Shown here piece after piece: positions 25,816 through 33,616 of a stretch of DNA of 64,000 bases. Source of the DNA: Bradyrhizobium sp. YR681 (GTDB lineage: Bacteria; Pseudomonadota; Alphaproteobacteria; Rhizobiales; Xanthobacteraceae); the NCBI RefSeq assembly GCF_000282615.1, contig NZ_AKIY01000209.1, positions 16,322-80,321 of the forward strand, read 5' to 3'. The translations under genes and the position numbers were made by a program. Every line of letters starts with the position of its first letter. Position 1 is the first letter of the stretch. The notes under the pieces are model-generated. The model had not been told where the DNA came from and made no database searches. It saw only the letters and a program-made list of their open reading frames with translations.

Positions 25816-26910
25816 TTACTTCGCCGCCGCCAGAGCCGGGTAATCCGTATACCCCTTCGCGCCGCCGCCGTAGAACGTGTTCTTGTCCCAGTCGTTGAGC
25901 GCCGCACCCTGCTTCAGACGCTCGACGAGATCGGGGTTGGAGATGAACGGCTTGCCGAACGCGATGAGATCGGCGGCTTTCGCGTCCAGCACCTTGGTGG
26001 CGAGATCGAAATCGTAGCCGTTATTGGCGACGTAGGCGCCGGCAAAGCGCTTGCGCAGGGACGCATAGTCGAACGGCGCGATGTCGCGCGGGCCGCCGGT
26101 GGCGCCCTCGACGACGTGGAGATAGACAAGCTTCAGCGCGCTGAGGCCGTCGACGATATGGTCGTACAGGGCTTGCGGGTTGGAATCCGAGATGTCGTTG
26201 GCCGGGGTCACCGGCGAGATGCGGATGCCGGTGCGCTCAGCGCCGGCCTCGGCCACGACGGCCCTGGAGACTTCCAGCATCAGCTTGGCGCGGTTCTCGA
26301 TCGAGCCGCCGTAGGCGTCGGTACGCTTGTTGGCGCCGTCCTTCGCAAATTGCTCAAGCAAATAGCCGTTGGCGCCATGAATCTCGACGCCGTCGAAGCC
26401 GGCTTCGAGCGCGTTCTTGGTGGCGCGCTTGAAGTCGTCGATGATGCCTGGAATTTCGGAGAGTTCGAGCGCACGCGGCTCGGAGACGTCGGCGAAGGTG
26501 CCGTTGACGAAAGTCTTGCCCTTGGCACGGATTGCGCTCGGCGCCACAGGGGCTGCGCCATTGGCCTGGAGGTCGACATGCGAGATGCGGCCGACATGCC
26601 AGAGCTGGATGAAGATCTTGCCGCCGCGCGCATGCACTTGGTCGGTGACCTTGCGCCAGCCGGCGACCTGGTCCTTTGAATAGATGCCGGGGGTGTCCTG
26701 GTAGCCCTGGCCCTGCTGCGAGACCTGGCTCGCTTCGGTGATGAGAAGGCCTGCGGAGGCGCGCTGGGCGTAATAATCGGCGGCGAGCGCGCCGGGTACG
26801 AATGTGCCGGGAACGGCCCGGTTGCGCGTCAGCGGCGCCATCACGAAACGGTTGGCCAGCGTGATCGGGCCGAGCTTGTAGGTCTCAAACAATTTGGTCG
26901 GGCGGCTCAT
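25816..26910 (-). CDS. nemA: NADH:flavin oxidoreductase / alkene reductase (Old Yellow Enzyme, NemA type)
   Basis: A 364-residue FMN barrel enzyme. MAPLTRNRA near residue 22 and the catalytic pair in GVEIHGANGYLLEQF are diagnostic, followed by KRTDAYGGSIENRAKLMLEV. Such enzymes reduce activated C=C bonds, nitrate esters and electrophiles such as N-ethylmaleimide using NAD(P)H. The start at 26910 gives the usual short N-terminus (SRPTKLFETYKLGPITLANR); a reading to 26961 adds 17 unrelated residues. The gene stands alone; natural substrates are unknown. Confidence 0.9.
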   Translation of the reverse strand: MSRPTKLFETYKLGPITLANRFVMAPLTRNRAVPGTFVPGALAADYYAQRASAGLLITEASQVSQQGQGYQDTPGIYSKDQVAGWRKVTDQVHARGGKIFIQLWHVGRISHVDLQANGAAPVAPSAIRAKGKTFVNGTFADVSEPRALELSEIPGIIDDFKRATKNALEAGFDGVEIHGANGYLLEQFAKDGANKRTDAYGGSIENRAKLMLEVSRAVVAEAGAERTGIRISPVTPANDISDSNPQALYDHIVDGLSALKLVYLHVVEGATGGPRDIAPFDYASLRKRFAGAYVANNGYDFDLATKVLDAKAADLIAFGKPFISNPDLVERLKQGAALNDWDKNTFYGGGAKGYTDYPALAAAK

Positions 26911-27089
26911 GGGGATGCTTCCAGGCGGTGAGAGGTTCGGAACACTTGTGCATCGCGGCAATCAGCGCAAGAGACGAGCCATACGGAAAGTGCAGGCGAG
27001 CTGCGCGGCAAGGCCCGCGCAGCATAATTCATGTGCAATTTGAGCCGCGGCAGCGGAATTCCACTACGCGGCCGTGCGATTTGGCAAAA

Positions 27090-27593
27090 TCAGCTCGCGC
27101 CGAGGAAATCGCGCTTGCCGATCTCGACGCCGGCATGGCGCAGAAGGCCGTGGGCGGTCGCGGCGTGGAAATAGAAGTTCGGCAGCGAGAACGCGCTGAG
27201 GAATTGCTGCCCCTTCATGGTGATGGATTTGTCCGGGCCGGCCGGGAAGGTGACGTCCTTGCTGTCGGCGCCCTCGAACTGCTCGGTCTTGAACGACTTC
27301 ACGTAGTCGATGGTCCTGGCCAGCCGCTGCTTCAGCTCCTCGAACGTCTTTTCCGTGTCGGGCGTCGAGGGCACCTCGCTATGCGTCAGCCGCGCGCAGC
27401 CCTTGGCGGCGAAATCGCTGACGAGCTGGATCTGCTTCGAGAGCGGCAGCATGTCCGGAAACAGGCGGGAGCCGAGCAGGACGCTGGGGTCGACCTTCTT
27501 GGCCGCGCAATGCGCCTCGGCTTTGGTGAGCAGGCCGGTGAGGCTGTTGAGCATTTGCAGGTACGCGGGGACGACGGCGTCGTAGAAGGACAT
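27090..27593 (-). CDS. DUF1993 family protein
   Basis: A 167-residue protein matching the DUF1993 family, a DinB-like four-helix group. It begins SFYDAVVPAYLQMLNSLTGL and contains SRLFPDMLPLSKQIQLVSDF and the C-terminal FYFHAATAHGLLRHAGVEIGK. The last segment is a typical family ending, with conserved His residues that could hold a metal. Function unknown. It is a single gene between the Old Yellow Enzyme and the transglycosylase. Confidence 0.85.
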   Translation of the reverse strand: MSFYDAVVPAYLQMLNSLTGLLTKAEAHCAAKKVDPSVLLGSRLFPDMLPLSKQIQLVSDFAAKGCARLTHSEVPSTPDTEKTFEELKQRLARTIDYVKSFKTEQFEGADSKDVTFPAGPDKSITMKGQQFLSAFSLPNFYFHAATAHGLLRHAGVEIGKRDFLGAS

Positions 27594-27702
27594 GTGATGC
27601 TCGCTTCAATGATGGGAAATCTCAGGAGAAAACCTGAGCCACTCACATGGGAACCTCATGGAAAAATACAATCGCGAAAGCGGCTTGTGCGGTGCGAAAA
27701 TT

Positions 27703-29004
27703 CTACCGGATCGTCCCCGCCGGCTGCGCCTGCGCCGTGCCGCCACGCATGCGCGCCAGCAGCTCCGCCGTCGGCCAGGAATCCGCCGGCAGGCCGTATT
27801 TGATCTGCATCGCCTTCACCGCCGCACGGCTCTGCTGGCCCAGCACGCCGTCGACCTTGCCGACATTGAAGCCGGCCTGGACCAGAAGCTGCTGCAACTG
27901 CTTGAGCTCGTTGAACGGCAGCTGCGCGACCGGCTGGGCCGGCTTGCGCATCGGGGCCGCGCCCGCGATGCGGGTGGCGAGATAGCCCGCGGTGGTCGAG
28001 TAGATCAGCGAGTTATTCCACTCGGTGTAGGCCGCGAAATTCGGGTACGCCATGAAGGCCGGCCCCAGGCGTCCCATCGGCAGCAGCACGGATGAGGCGA
28101 GATTGTCGTTCGGCAGCGGACGGCCGTCCGGATAGGTCACGCCCAGCTGCGCCCATTTCGAGCGCGGCAGCTGCACGGTGAGGTCGGTCTGATCCCACGG
28201 CAGGTTCTGCGGCACCTTGATCTCCTCCAGCCACGGCTCGCCGCGCCGCCACTTCAATCCGTTGGCGATGTAGTTCGCTGTCGAGCCGATCACGTCGTCC
28301 TCGCTGCGCAGCAGATCGCGCCGTCCGTCGCCGTCATAGTCGACGGCATAGTTGACGTAATGCACCGGCAAGAACTGTGTCTGGCCGAGCTCGCCGGCCC
28401 AGGAGCCGATCATCTCGTCCGGGGTGAGATCGCCGCGGTCGATGATCTTCAGCGCGGCGATGGTCTCGCCCACGAACATCTCCGAGCGCCGGCAGTCATA
28501 GGCCAGCGACACCAGCGATTTCAGCGTCGGCAGGTTGCCCATGTTGACGCCGAAATCGCTCTCCAGCCCCCAGAACGCGGCGATCACCGCCGGCGGCACG
28601 CCATACTCCTTTTCCGCGCGCGCGAACGCAGCGGCATGTTGCTTGATGTGCTGCTGGCCATTCTGCATGCGATAGGGCGCGGCCATGCGCCCGGCGAATT
28701 CGGTGAAGAGCTGTCCGAACACGCGCTGGCCGCGGTCGCGGTTGACGATGCCCTGGTCGTAGACGAGGTAGGGCGAGGCCTCCGCGATCGTCCGCTGCGA
28801 GACGCCTGCGGCCACCGCCTGGCTCTTCACGTCGGCCAGGAAGCGATCGAAGCTCGCGCCGTTGTGGCACGATGCCGCGCGCGGCGAGGGCGCAATGGCC
28901 TTGGGCGCGGCAGGCCTCGCCGGCGGTGGCGCGAATTGGGCGGAGGCGGGAAGGACGAGCGTGAGCAGGGCGGCGGCCGCGATCGCAAATCGGGTCTTGA
29001 GCAT
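27703..29004 (-). CDS. Lytic murein transglycosylase (MltB-like) with peptidoglycan-binding domain
   Basis: A 433-residue exported enzyme that cleaves glycan strands of peptidoglycan with formation of 1,6-anhydro ends. The signal peptide is residues 1-23 (core AIAAAALLTLVLPASA), then a Pro/Ala-rich linker. The SLT_2 catalytic domain (about 55-345) holds the catalytic Glu in AFWGLESDFGVNMG and the typical GELGQTQFLPVHYVNYAVD. Residues about 370-425 form a PG_binding_1 repeat (LKQLQQLLVQAGFNVGKVDG). The start at 29004 is the codon that yields the signal peptide; a longer frame to 29202 does not. Confidence 0.9.
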   Translation of the reverse strand: MLKTRFAIAAAALLTLVLPASAQFAPPPARPAAPKAIAPSPRAASCHNGASFDRFLADVKSQAVAAGVSQRTIAEASPYLVYDQGIVNRDRGQRVFGQLFTEFAGRMAAPYRMQNGQQHIKQHAAAFARAEKEYGVPPAVIAAFWGLESDFGVNMGNLPTLKSLVSLAYDCRRSEMFVGETIAALKIIDRGDLTPDEMIGSWAGELGQTQFLPVHYVNYAVDYDGDGRRDLLRSEDDVIGSTANYIANGLKWRRGEPWLEEIKVPQNLPWDQTDLTVQLPRSKWAQLGVTYPDGRPLPNDNLASSVLLPMGRLGPAFMAYPNFAAYTEWNNSLIYSTTAGYLATRIAGAAPMRKPAQPVAQLPFNELKQLQQLLVQAGFNVGKVDGVLGQQSRAAVKAMQIKYGLPADSWPTAELLARMRGGTAQAQPAGTIR

Positions 29005-29180
29005 GAGTTTTCCGGAGGGAGAGACGCTTGGATTCTTGACGAAGTTTAATGGAATGATCTGGCTCAAGCCAGTGCCGCGGCTCCGCGACGCACCCGGAAA
29101 CCTTGCGGCCGGGCCGGGGTCATTCCTACCTGATGCTTGCCGGCCAGAGGTTTTGCCCGCGGCCGCCCCGGGAGACGGCC

Positions 29181-30125
29181 ATGAACTATCTTCGGACCGC
29201 AATGCTGCTTGCAGCCCTCACCGCCCTGTTCATGGGTGTGGGCTATCTGATCGGCGGTGCCTCAGGCGCCTTGATCGCGCTCGTCATTGCCGCGGCGACC
29301 AATCTCTTCGCCTATTGGAACTCCGATCGCGCGGTACTCTCGATGTACGGCGCCCACGAGGTCGACCGCGCCAGCGCGCCGGAGCTGGTCGGGCTCGTCG
29401 CCGAGCTTGCCGGCCGTGCGGGCTTGCCGATGCCGCGCGTGTTCGTGATGGACGAGGCGCAGCCCAATGCGTTCGCGACCGGTCGCAATCCCGAGAATGC
29501 CGCGGTCGCCGTGACCACGGGCCTGATGCATCAGCTCAGCCGCGAGGAGCTCGCGGGCGTGATCGCGCACGAGCTGGCCCATATCAAGCATCACGACACG
29601 CTGTTGATGACCATCACCGCGACCATCGCCGGCGCCATCTCGATGCTGGCGCAGTTCGGCATGTTCTTCGGCGGCAATCGCGGCAATAACGGCCCGGGCA
29701 TCGTCGGCTCGATCCTGATGATGATCCTCGCCCCGCTCGGCGCCATGCTGGTGCAGATGGCGATCAGCCGCACCCGCGAATATGCCGCGGACAATCTCGG
29801 CGCGCGCATCGTCGGGCAGCCGATGTGGCTGGCCTCCGCGCTGGTGAAGATCGAGGGCGCCGCGCATCAGGTCCCGAATTTCGAGGCCGAGCGCAATCCC
29901 GCCACCGCGCACATGTTCATCATCAATCCGCTGTCGGGCCACGGCGTGGACAATCTGTTCACCACCCATCCCTCGACGCAGAACCGTATCGCCGCGCTCC
30001 AGCAGCTCGCGGCCGAGCTCGGGGCCCAGGCGGCGCCGTCGGTCGGGGCCAATGAGAATTATCCGCCGCAGGGCCCGTGGGGTCGCTCGTCCTCGCGTGG
30101 GCCTCGGCGTGGACCTTGGGGCTGA
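29181..30125 (+). CDS. htpX: Membrane zinc metalloprotease HtpX
   Basis: A 314-residue M48 protease that degrades damaged membrane proteins. Two N-terminal membrane segments (about 5-50), the zinc motif [10 protein letters not shown] with catalytic Glu, two more membrane segments (about 150-200) and the third zinc ligand region [13 protein letters not shown] are present. The C-terminus is a Gly/Pro/Arg-rich tail ([10 protein letters not shown] and so on), common in Rhizobiales HtpX. The ATG at 29181 starts the standard N-terminus [10 protein letters not shown]. It is divergent from the transglycosylase with 176 bases between. Confidence 0.93.
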   Translation: MNYLRTAMLLAALTALFMGVGYLIGGASGALIALVIAAATNLFAYWNSDRAVLSMYGAHEVDRASAPELVGLVAELAGRAGLPMPRVFVMDEAQPNAFATGRNPENAAVAVTTGLMHQLSREELAGVIAHELAHIKHHDTLLMTITATIAGAISMLAQFGMFFGGNRGNNGPGIVGSILMMILAPLGAMLVQMAISRTREYAADNLGARIVGQPMWLASALVKIEGAAHQVPNFEAERNPATAHMFIINPLSGHGVDNLFTTHPSTQNRIAALQQLAAELGAQAAPSVGANENYPPQGPWGRSSSRGPRRGPWG

Positions 30126-30260
30126 TCAGGATCTGCGGGATTTGTGGCGGGCTTTGTGACCTGGAGCACACAGGAAGGTCCCGGTCGGTGCTAACACCTC
30201 GGCGTGACCGTTTCTTCGAAAGGGGATGCGTGGCCGGCCCGGTGCCGGTCACTGCCGAAG

Positions 30261-30902
30261 ATGAAAAGAGCTGCCGTACCGTTGCTGATCGTCCTGGGCG
30301 TGCTCATTGGCTTGTCCACGCATACGGTCGTGAATTGCGGCGACGAGGACGAGCCCGACGTCTGTTCGGCCGTGATCGGTTTCTCGCCGCTGCGCGGATC
30401 GCTGATCGCCTTTGCCTATGAAGGGCGGGGGCGGATCGCGCTGCGCCATGGCGACTTCAGGCGGGCGATCGCCGATTTCGACGAGGCCATCAACCTCAAC
30501 CCCAACCGCGCCTCGCTGTATCGCGACCGCGCGCTTGCGCGCTGGCAGAGCGGCGACCTCGCGCTTGCCATCGAGGATTACGACGAGGCGATCGCGCATG
30601 ATCCAAAACTTTCCGCGCCCTATCACCAGCGCGGTCTGGCGCTCGCCGCCGCCGGCGATCTCGATCGCGCGATCCTGAGCTACAACACGGCGGTCCGCCT
30701 CGATCCCTCGAATGCGCAGGCCCGCCTCGACCGGGGCCTTGCCTTCCTCGCCCGCGGCCAGGCCGACGATGCGCGCGCCGATTTCGAGGCCGCGCTGGCG
30801 CTGCCGGCGGGCAAGGATACCCGTACGCGCGATGCGGCACGCGCCAAGCTGGCCGAACTCGCCAGCGTCGAGCCGACCCGGCTCGCGGCGCCGCGGCGGT
30901 AG
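30261..30902 (+). CDS. Tetratricopeptide repeat protein, exported or membrane-anchored
   Basis: A 213-residue protein with an N-terminal hydrophobic segment (KRAAVPLLIVLGVLIGLST) that is a signal peptide or anchor, a short Cys-containing stretch (NCGDEDEPDVCSAV), then three to four TPR units from about residue 55 (GRIALRHGDFRRAIADFDEA, RALARWQSGDLALAIEDYDE, RGLALAAAGDLDRAILSYNT, RGLAFLARGQADDARADFEA). TPRs mediate protein contacts; the partner is unknown. Start at 30261 was chosen for the signal-like N-terminus; 30204 would add 19 residues. Confidence 0.8.
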   Translation: MKRAAVPLLIVLGVLIGLSTHTVVNCGDEDEPDVCSAVIGFSPLRGSLIAFAYEGRGRIALRHGDFRRAIADFDEAINLNPNRASLYRDRALARWQSGDLALAIEDYDEAIAHDPKLSAPYHQRGLALAAAGDLDRAILSYNTAVRLDPSNAQARLDRGLAFLARGQADDARADFEAALALPAGKDTRTRDAARAKLAELASVEPTRLAAPRR

Positions 30903-30967
30903 CGATATCCAGAGCTGCGAAGCGGCTCCGCGAGGAATCATCTCGCGATTTGAATGCGTGGATAGAA

Positions 30968-31020
30968 CCCCTCATCCGGCGCTTCGCGCCACCTTCTCCC
31001 GCAAGGGGCGAAGGAAGAGG
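30968..31020. repeat. Palindromic intergenic repeat, family E copy 2
   Basis: A shorter copy of the element at 5984-6139, again between convergent genes. Bases 30971-31004 match 5997-6030 in reverse complement without a mismatch. It contains the small palindrome GGCGCTTCGCGCC and ends just before the stop of the lysine-rich protein gene. Confidence 0.7.
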
Positions 31021-31029
31021 AGATCGGGC

Positions 31030-31383
31030 CTACTTCGCTTTCTTGGCTTTTGCCGTCTTCGCCTTGGCCGCCTTCTTGACCGGCTTCGCCTTCGCCGGCT
31101 TCTCAGCTTTCACCTCGACCGGCGTGCTGGCGGCGATGCGCATCGATCTTGCGTAGCTGTCGGCGACGTTGTCGGCGGACATCTGGAGGCGCCTGGCGGC
31201 TGCGGTGGCCTGCTCCATGGTGGCCTTGGCCATCAGCTTGAAGCGGGCGCTGGTCTCCTTGCCCTTGGCCTTGGCCGCAAGGCCGTTGAAGCGATCCCGC
31301 CGCTCCTTGGCGCGGGTTATCAGGCCCGTATGCAGCTGTCTGGCCAGTTGCCGGATCACGACATCCAGGTCGGCGTCCGCCAT
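31030..31383 (-). CDS. Small protein with histone H1-like Lys/Ala C-terminal tail
   Basis: A 117-residue protein. The first 85 residues look wholly helical (DLDVVIRQLARQLHTGLITR, RFKLMAKATMEQATAAARRL). From about residue 92 the sequence is almost only K, A, P, V and T (AKAKPVKKAAKAKTAKAKKAK-like), as in histone H1-type tails of bacterial nucleoid proteins and phasins. No family name is certain. DNA binding or attachment to polyhydroxybutyrate granules are both possible. Single gene. Confidence 0.75.
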   Translation of the reverse strand: MADADLDVVIRQLARQLHTGLITRAKERRDRFNGLAAKAKGKETSARFKLMAKATMEQATAAARRLQMSADNVADSYARSMRIAASTPVEVKAEKPAKAKPVKKAAKAKTAKAKKAK

Positions 31384-31489
31384 GTTGTTCTATCCTCTTG
31401 AAAACAGGTATCGATGCGGGCGGGACTATGCAGATCGGGCCCCGGCTTGGCAATTCCCCGGGGGGCGGTGATCAACACCTCCTGTATCC

Positions 31490-31520
31490 AAAACGAAAAG
31501 GCCGCGCTGTTCGCGCGGCC
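31490..31520 (-). terminator. Intrinsic terminator of the small secreted protein gene
   Basis: Read on the minus strand, GGCCGCGC (plus 31513-31520) pairs with GCGCGGCC (31500-31507) around a five-base loop, followed by TTTTCGTTTT (31490-31499). It lies 21 bases after the stop of the gene at 31542. Confidence 0.85.
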
Positions 31521-31541
31521 CCGCTGTCGCCGGTGCCCGGC

Positions 31542-31778
31542 TCAGTACTGGCCGCCGGGGCGTCCCGGGAAATATTGCCGGTTGCAGAACCTGCGGCCCT
31601 GATCGTACGCAGCCCCATCGCCGTGGGCGCGGATGCTGAAATACTGGAGGCAGCGCATGTAGTTCTGGTTGCTGAGAAAGTCGAGATTGCCGGCGGAGGC
31701 CGGCGAGACGCTCGCAGAGCCGGCGAGCAGCGTGGTGGCGAGAAGGGCGGCGGAGGCGAAGAGCGCGAGCTTTGTCAT
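31542..31778 (-). CDS. Small secreted protein, unknown function (78 aa)
   Basis: A 78-residue protein with a clear signal peptide (TKLALFASAALLATTLLAGS, cut probably after PASA). The mature form is only about 48 residues and contains two Cys (MRCLQYFS and RRFCNRQYF) that could form a disulfide, plus Tyr/Arg/Gly-rich ends. I do not recognise the family, though rhizobia have many small periplasmic proteins of this build. It is a single gene with its own terminator. Confidence 0.65.
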   Translation of the reverse strand: MTKLALFASAALLATTLLAGSASVSPASAGNLDFLSNQNYMRCLQYFSIRAHGDGAAYDQGRRFCNRQYFPGRPGGQY

Positions 31779-31988
31779 GGTTGTTGACTTTCGATTTGCG
31801 GCTGCCCGATGCAGTCCCCATGACGCTGACGATGCCTGATCCTTCATGATGCAGCTGTGCTCGACGTCACAGAGCGTCAGCGAGGTCTTGCAGTTGCGGA
31901 GGCGGACGCTCGCTATCCCCTCAACGCATCAGGGCCGCGATGCTGCCGCCGCCTTTGGTCCTGTCTGGCGCAGAGGCGCTCTGCCTGT

Positions 31989-32789
31989 CTATTTAAGCGA
32001 GGCGACCGGACCGCTGGACGCTGCCGGATCGGGGTCGAAGCCGAACACGCCGACCAGATATTTGTAATAGTCCGGCATCTTCTCCTTGAGCACCTCGCGC
32101 GATTTCGGATCGTGGAATTCGCTCTTTCCGGCCAGGAAGATGCTGGCGGTCACGGCGAAGAACTCCATGGGGTTCTTCATCGCATAGGATTCCCTGGGCA
32201 GCAGGTCCTTGGACTTGGCCAGGGCGAAATAGCCGATCACGCCCTTGTTGGCGTAACCGTCCGGCAACAGCCGGGCGTGATAGGCATGCAGCAGCTCGTG
32301 CAGCAGCACGGCCTCCTTCTCATACCGCATCATGTCGGGGCGCAGCATGATGACGCCGAGCCCCGAATCGACCGCGAGGTCGACGGCATTCGGATTGGTC
32401 CAGCGCTGCTTGCCGGGGTCCCAGACCGTCAGCGTCCGGGGCGCGGTGCGCTGCATGTCGGGTGTGACCCGGCCGTAGCATGCGGTCGCGGCACCCTCGT
32501 CGAGGCAGGCCAGCTCGCTCGCGACGATCGGAACGGTATGGAAGAAGCGCAGCACGCGCGGGGACAGGCCGACGCCTTCGACGACGTCGATCTGGCTCTT
32601 CAGATTGTCTGTGAGCTTGTCGACATCCTTGCGGTCGCGGTTCTCGGAGATGTCGAACATGTAGCCGCGGTAGCTCTGGAAGCCCGGCGGCAGAGCCTGC
32701 GCTGCGTCGGCATCGAGTGATCCGGCATTGGACGGATTGGCAAAGAGCGCGCCGACGATGGTCGCGGTCAGCAGCAACGCAATGCGCAT
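31989..32789 (-). CDS. Exported HExxH protein, possible M34-like (lethal factor-type) metalloprotease
   Basis: A 266-residue protein with a signal peptide (RIALLLTATIVGALFA, cut near SNAG). HELLH at 164-168 (VLLHELLHAYHARLL) is a zinc motif, and E209 in KNPMEFFAVTASIFL, about 40 residues on, is placed like the third zinc ligand of gluzincins. The spacing and the EFFA motif resemble the catalytic domain of anthrax lethal factor and Pro-Pro endopeptidases. C94 and C104 may form a disulfide. The family call is my inference; a plain 'putative secreted metalloprotease' is safer. The start at 32789 gives the signal peptide. Confidence 0.62.
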   Translation of the reverse strand: MRIALLLTATIVGALFANPSNAGSLDADAAQALPPGFQSYRGYMFDISENRDRKDVDKLTDNLKSQIDVVEGVGLSPRVLRFFHTVPIVASELACLDEGAATACYGRVTPDMQRTAPRTLTVWDPGKQRWTNPNAVDLAVDSGLGVIMLRPDMMRYEKEAVLLHELLHAYHARLLPDGYANKGVIGYFALAKSKDLLPRESYAMKNPMEFFAVTASIFLAGKSEFHDPKSREVLKEKMPDYYKYLVGVFGFDPDPAASSGPVASLK

Positions 32790-32964
32790 GATGAACCCCC
32801 TGATGTCACTTCGCCCGGCAGGATAGGCCACCGTTGTTTGCGAAAAGTGAGTGGGGCGAGACTACGGGAGCGATGTTGAGGCGTGCTTAACTGTTGGTTG
32901 CAGATCCCGCAGGCGGGTTAGGGACGGGTTAACCAAGGCATAGGCCGCGAGTGCTGGCTTGTCC

Positions 32965-33076
32965 CCGTCATCCTGAGGTGGCCGCTTCTTAGCGGCCCTC
33001 GAATGATGAACGGCCCGGCTGCATCGGGGCCGTGCATCCTTCGAGGCTCGCAAGGGCTCGCACCTCAGGATGACGG
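32965..33076. repeat. Palindromic intergenic repeat, family D copy 1
   Basis: CCGTCATCCTGAGGTG (32965-32980) and CACCTCAGGATGACGG (33061-33076) are perfect 16-base inverted ends of a 112-base element, which also contains inner hairpins (GGCCGCTTCTTAGCGGCC). It fills the middle of the 355-base gap between divergent genes 32789 and 33145. Nothing else is evident there. A second copy is at 49481-49608. Confidence 0.8.
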
Positions 33077-33144
33077 GATGGGTACTGAGGTGTAGATTCA
33101 CCCGAGGGCAGCAAGCCCCACATCAGAAGCCGGAGGAGGATGCC

Positions 33145-33438
33145 ATGTATGCCGCCATCCGTCAGGCCAAGGCGAAAAGCGGGAGCGCGGAGGAACTGGC
33201 GCGCCGCATCAAGGACGGCGCCGTTCCGATCATCAGCGACGTCGACGGCTTCAGGGCCTATTACGTCGTCTATGCCGGCGACGATACGGTCACCGCGATC
33301 TCGATCTTCGACAAGTTCGAGCAGGCCGAGGAGGCGAACCGGCGCGCCATCGCCTGGATCGAGAAGGAAATCGGCCCGCTGCTCGCCGGCGACGCGCACG
33401 CAGCGGCGGGGCCGGTGATCGTGCATACGCTGGCGTGA
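33145..33438 (+). CDS. Small ABM-like alpha/beta-barrel protein (97 aa)
   Basis: A 97-residue protein that reads as a dimeric ferredoxin-like alpha/beta barrel of the antibiotic-biosynthesis-monooxygenase type: YAAIRQAKAKSGSAEELARR, DGFRAYYVVYAGDDTVTAIS, IFDKFEQAEEANRRAIAWIE. Most relatives have no proven enzyme activity. The start is the ATG after GGAGGAGG; extending to 33070 would enter the repeat. Single gene; the family D repeat lies upstream and a family B repeat downstream. Confidence 0.75.
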   Translation: MYAAIRQAKAKSGSAEELARRIKDGAVPIISDVDGFRAYYVVYAGDDTVTAISIFDKFEQAEEANRRAIAWIEKEIGPLLAGDAHAAAGPVIVHTLA

Positions 33439-33470
33439 GGTCTCGAGCTGCACGCTCTCGCCTCACATTC

Positions 33471-33578
33471 AACTGTCATCGCCCGCGAAGGCGGGCGATC
33501 CAGTATGCCGCGGCAATTGTTGGGAATCTCGACGTCTCTGGAATACTGGATGCCCCGCCTTTGCGGGGCATGACAGTT
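33471..33578. repeat. Palindromic intergenic repeat, family B copy 2
   Basis: AACTGTCAT and ATGACAGTT are the ends of a 108-base palindrome between convergent genes. Inside are CGCCCGC-GAAG-GCGGGCG on the left and GCCCCGCCTTTGCGGGGC on the right, plus CCAGTA and TACTGG. The first copy is at 17063-17162. Confidence 0.78.
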
Positions 33579-33616
33579 GTGTGTGGAGCGTGCGCTTTCC
33601 GCCAAACGCACGCCGC

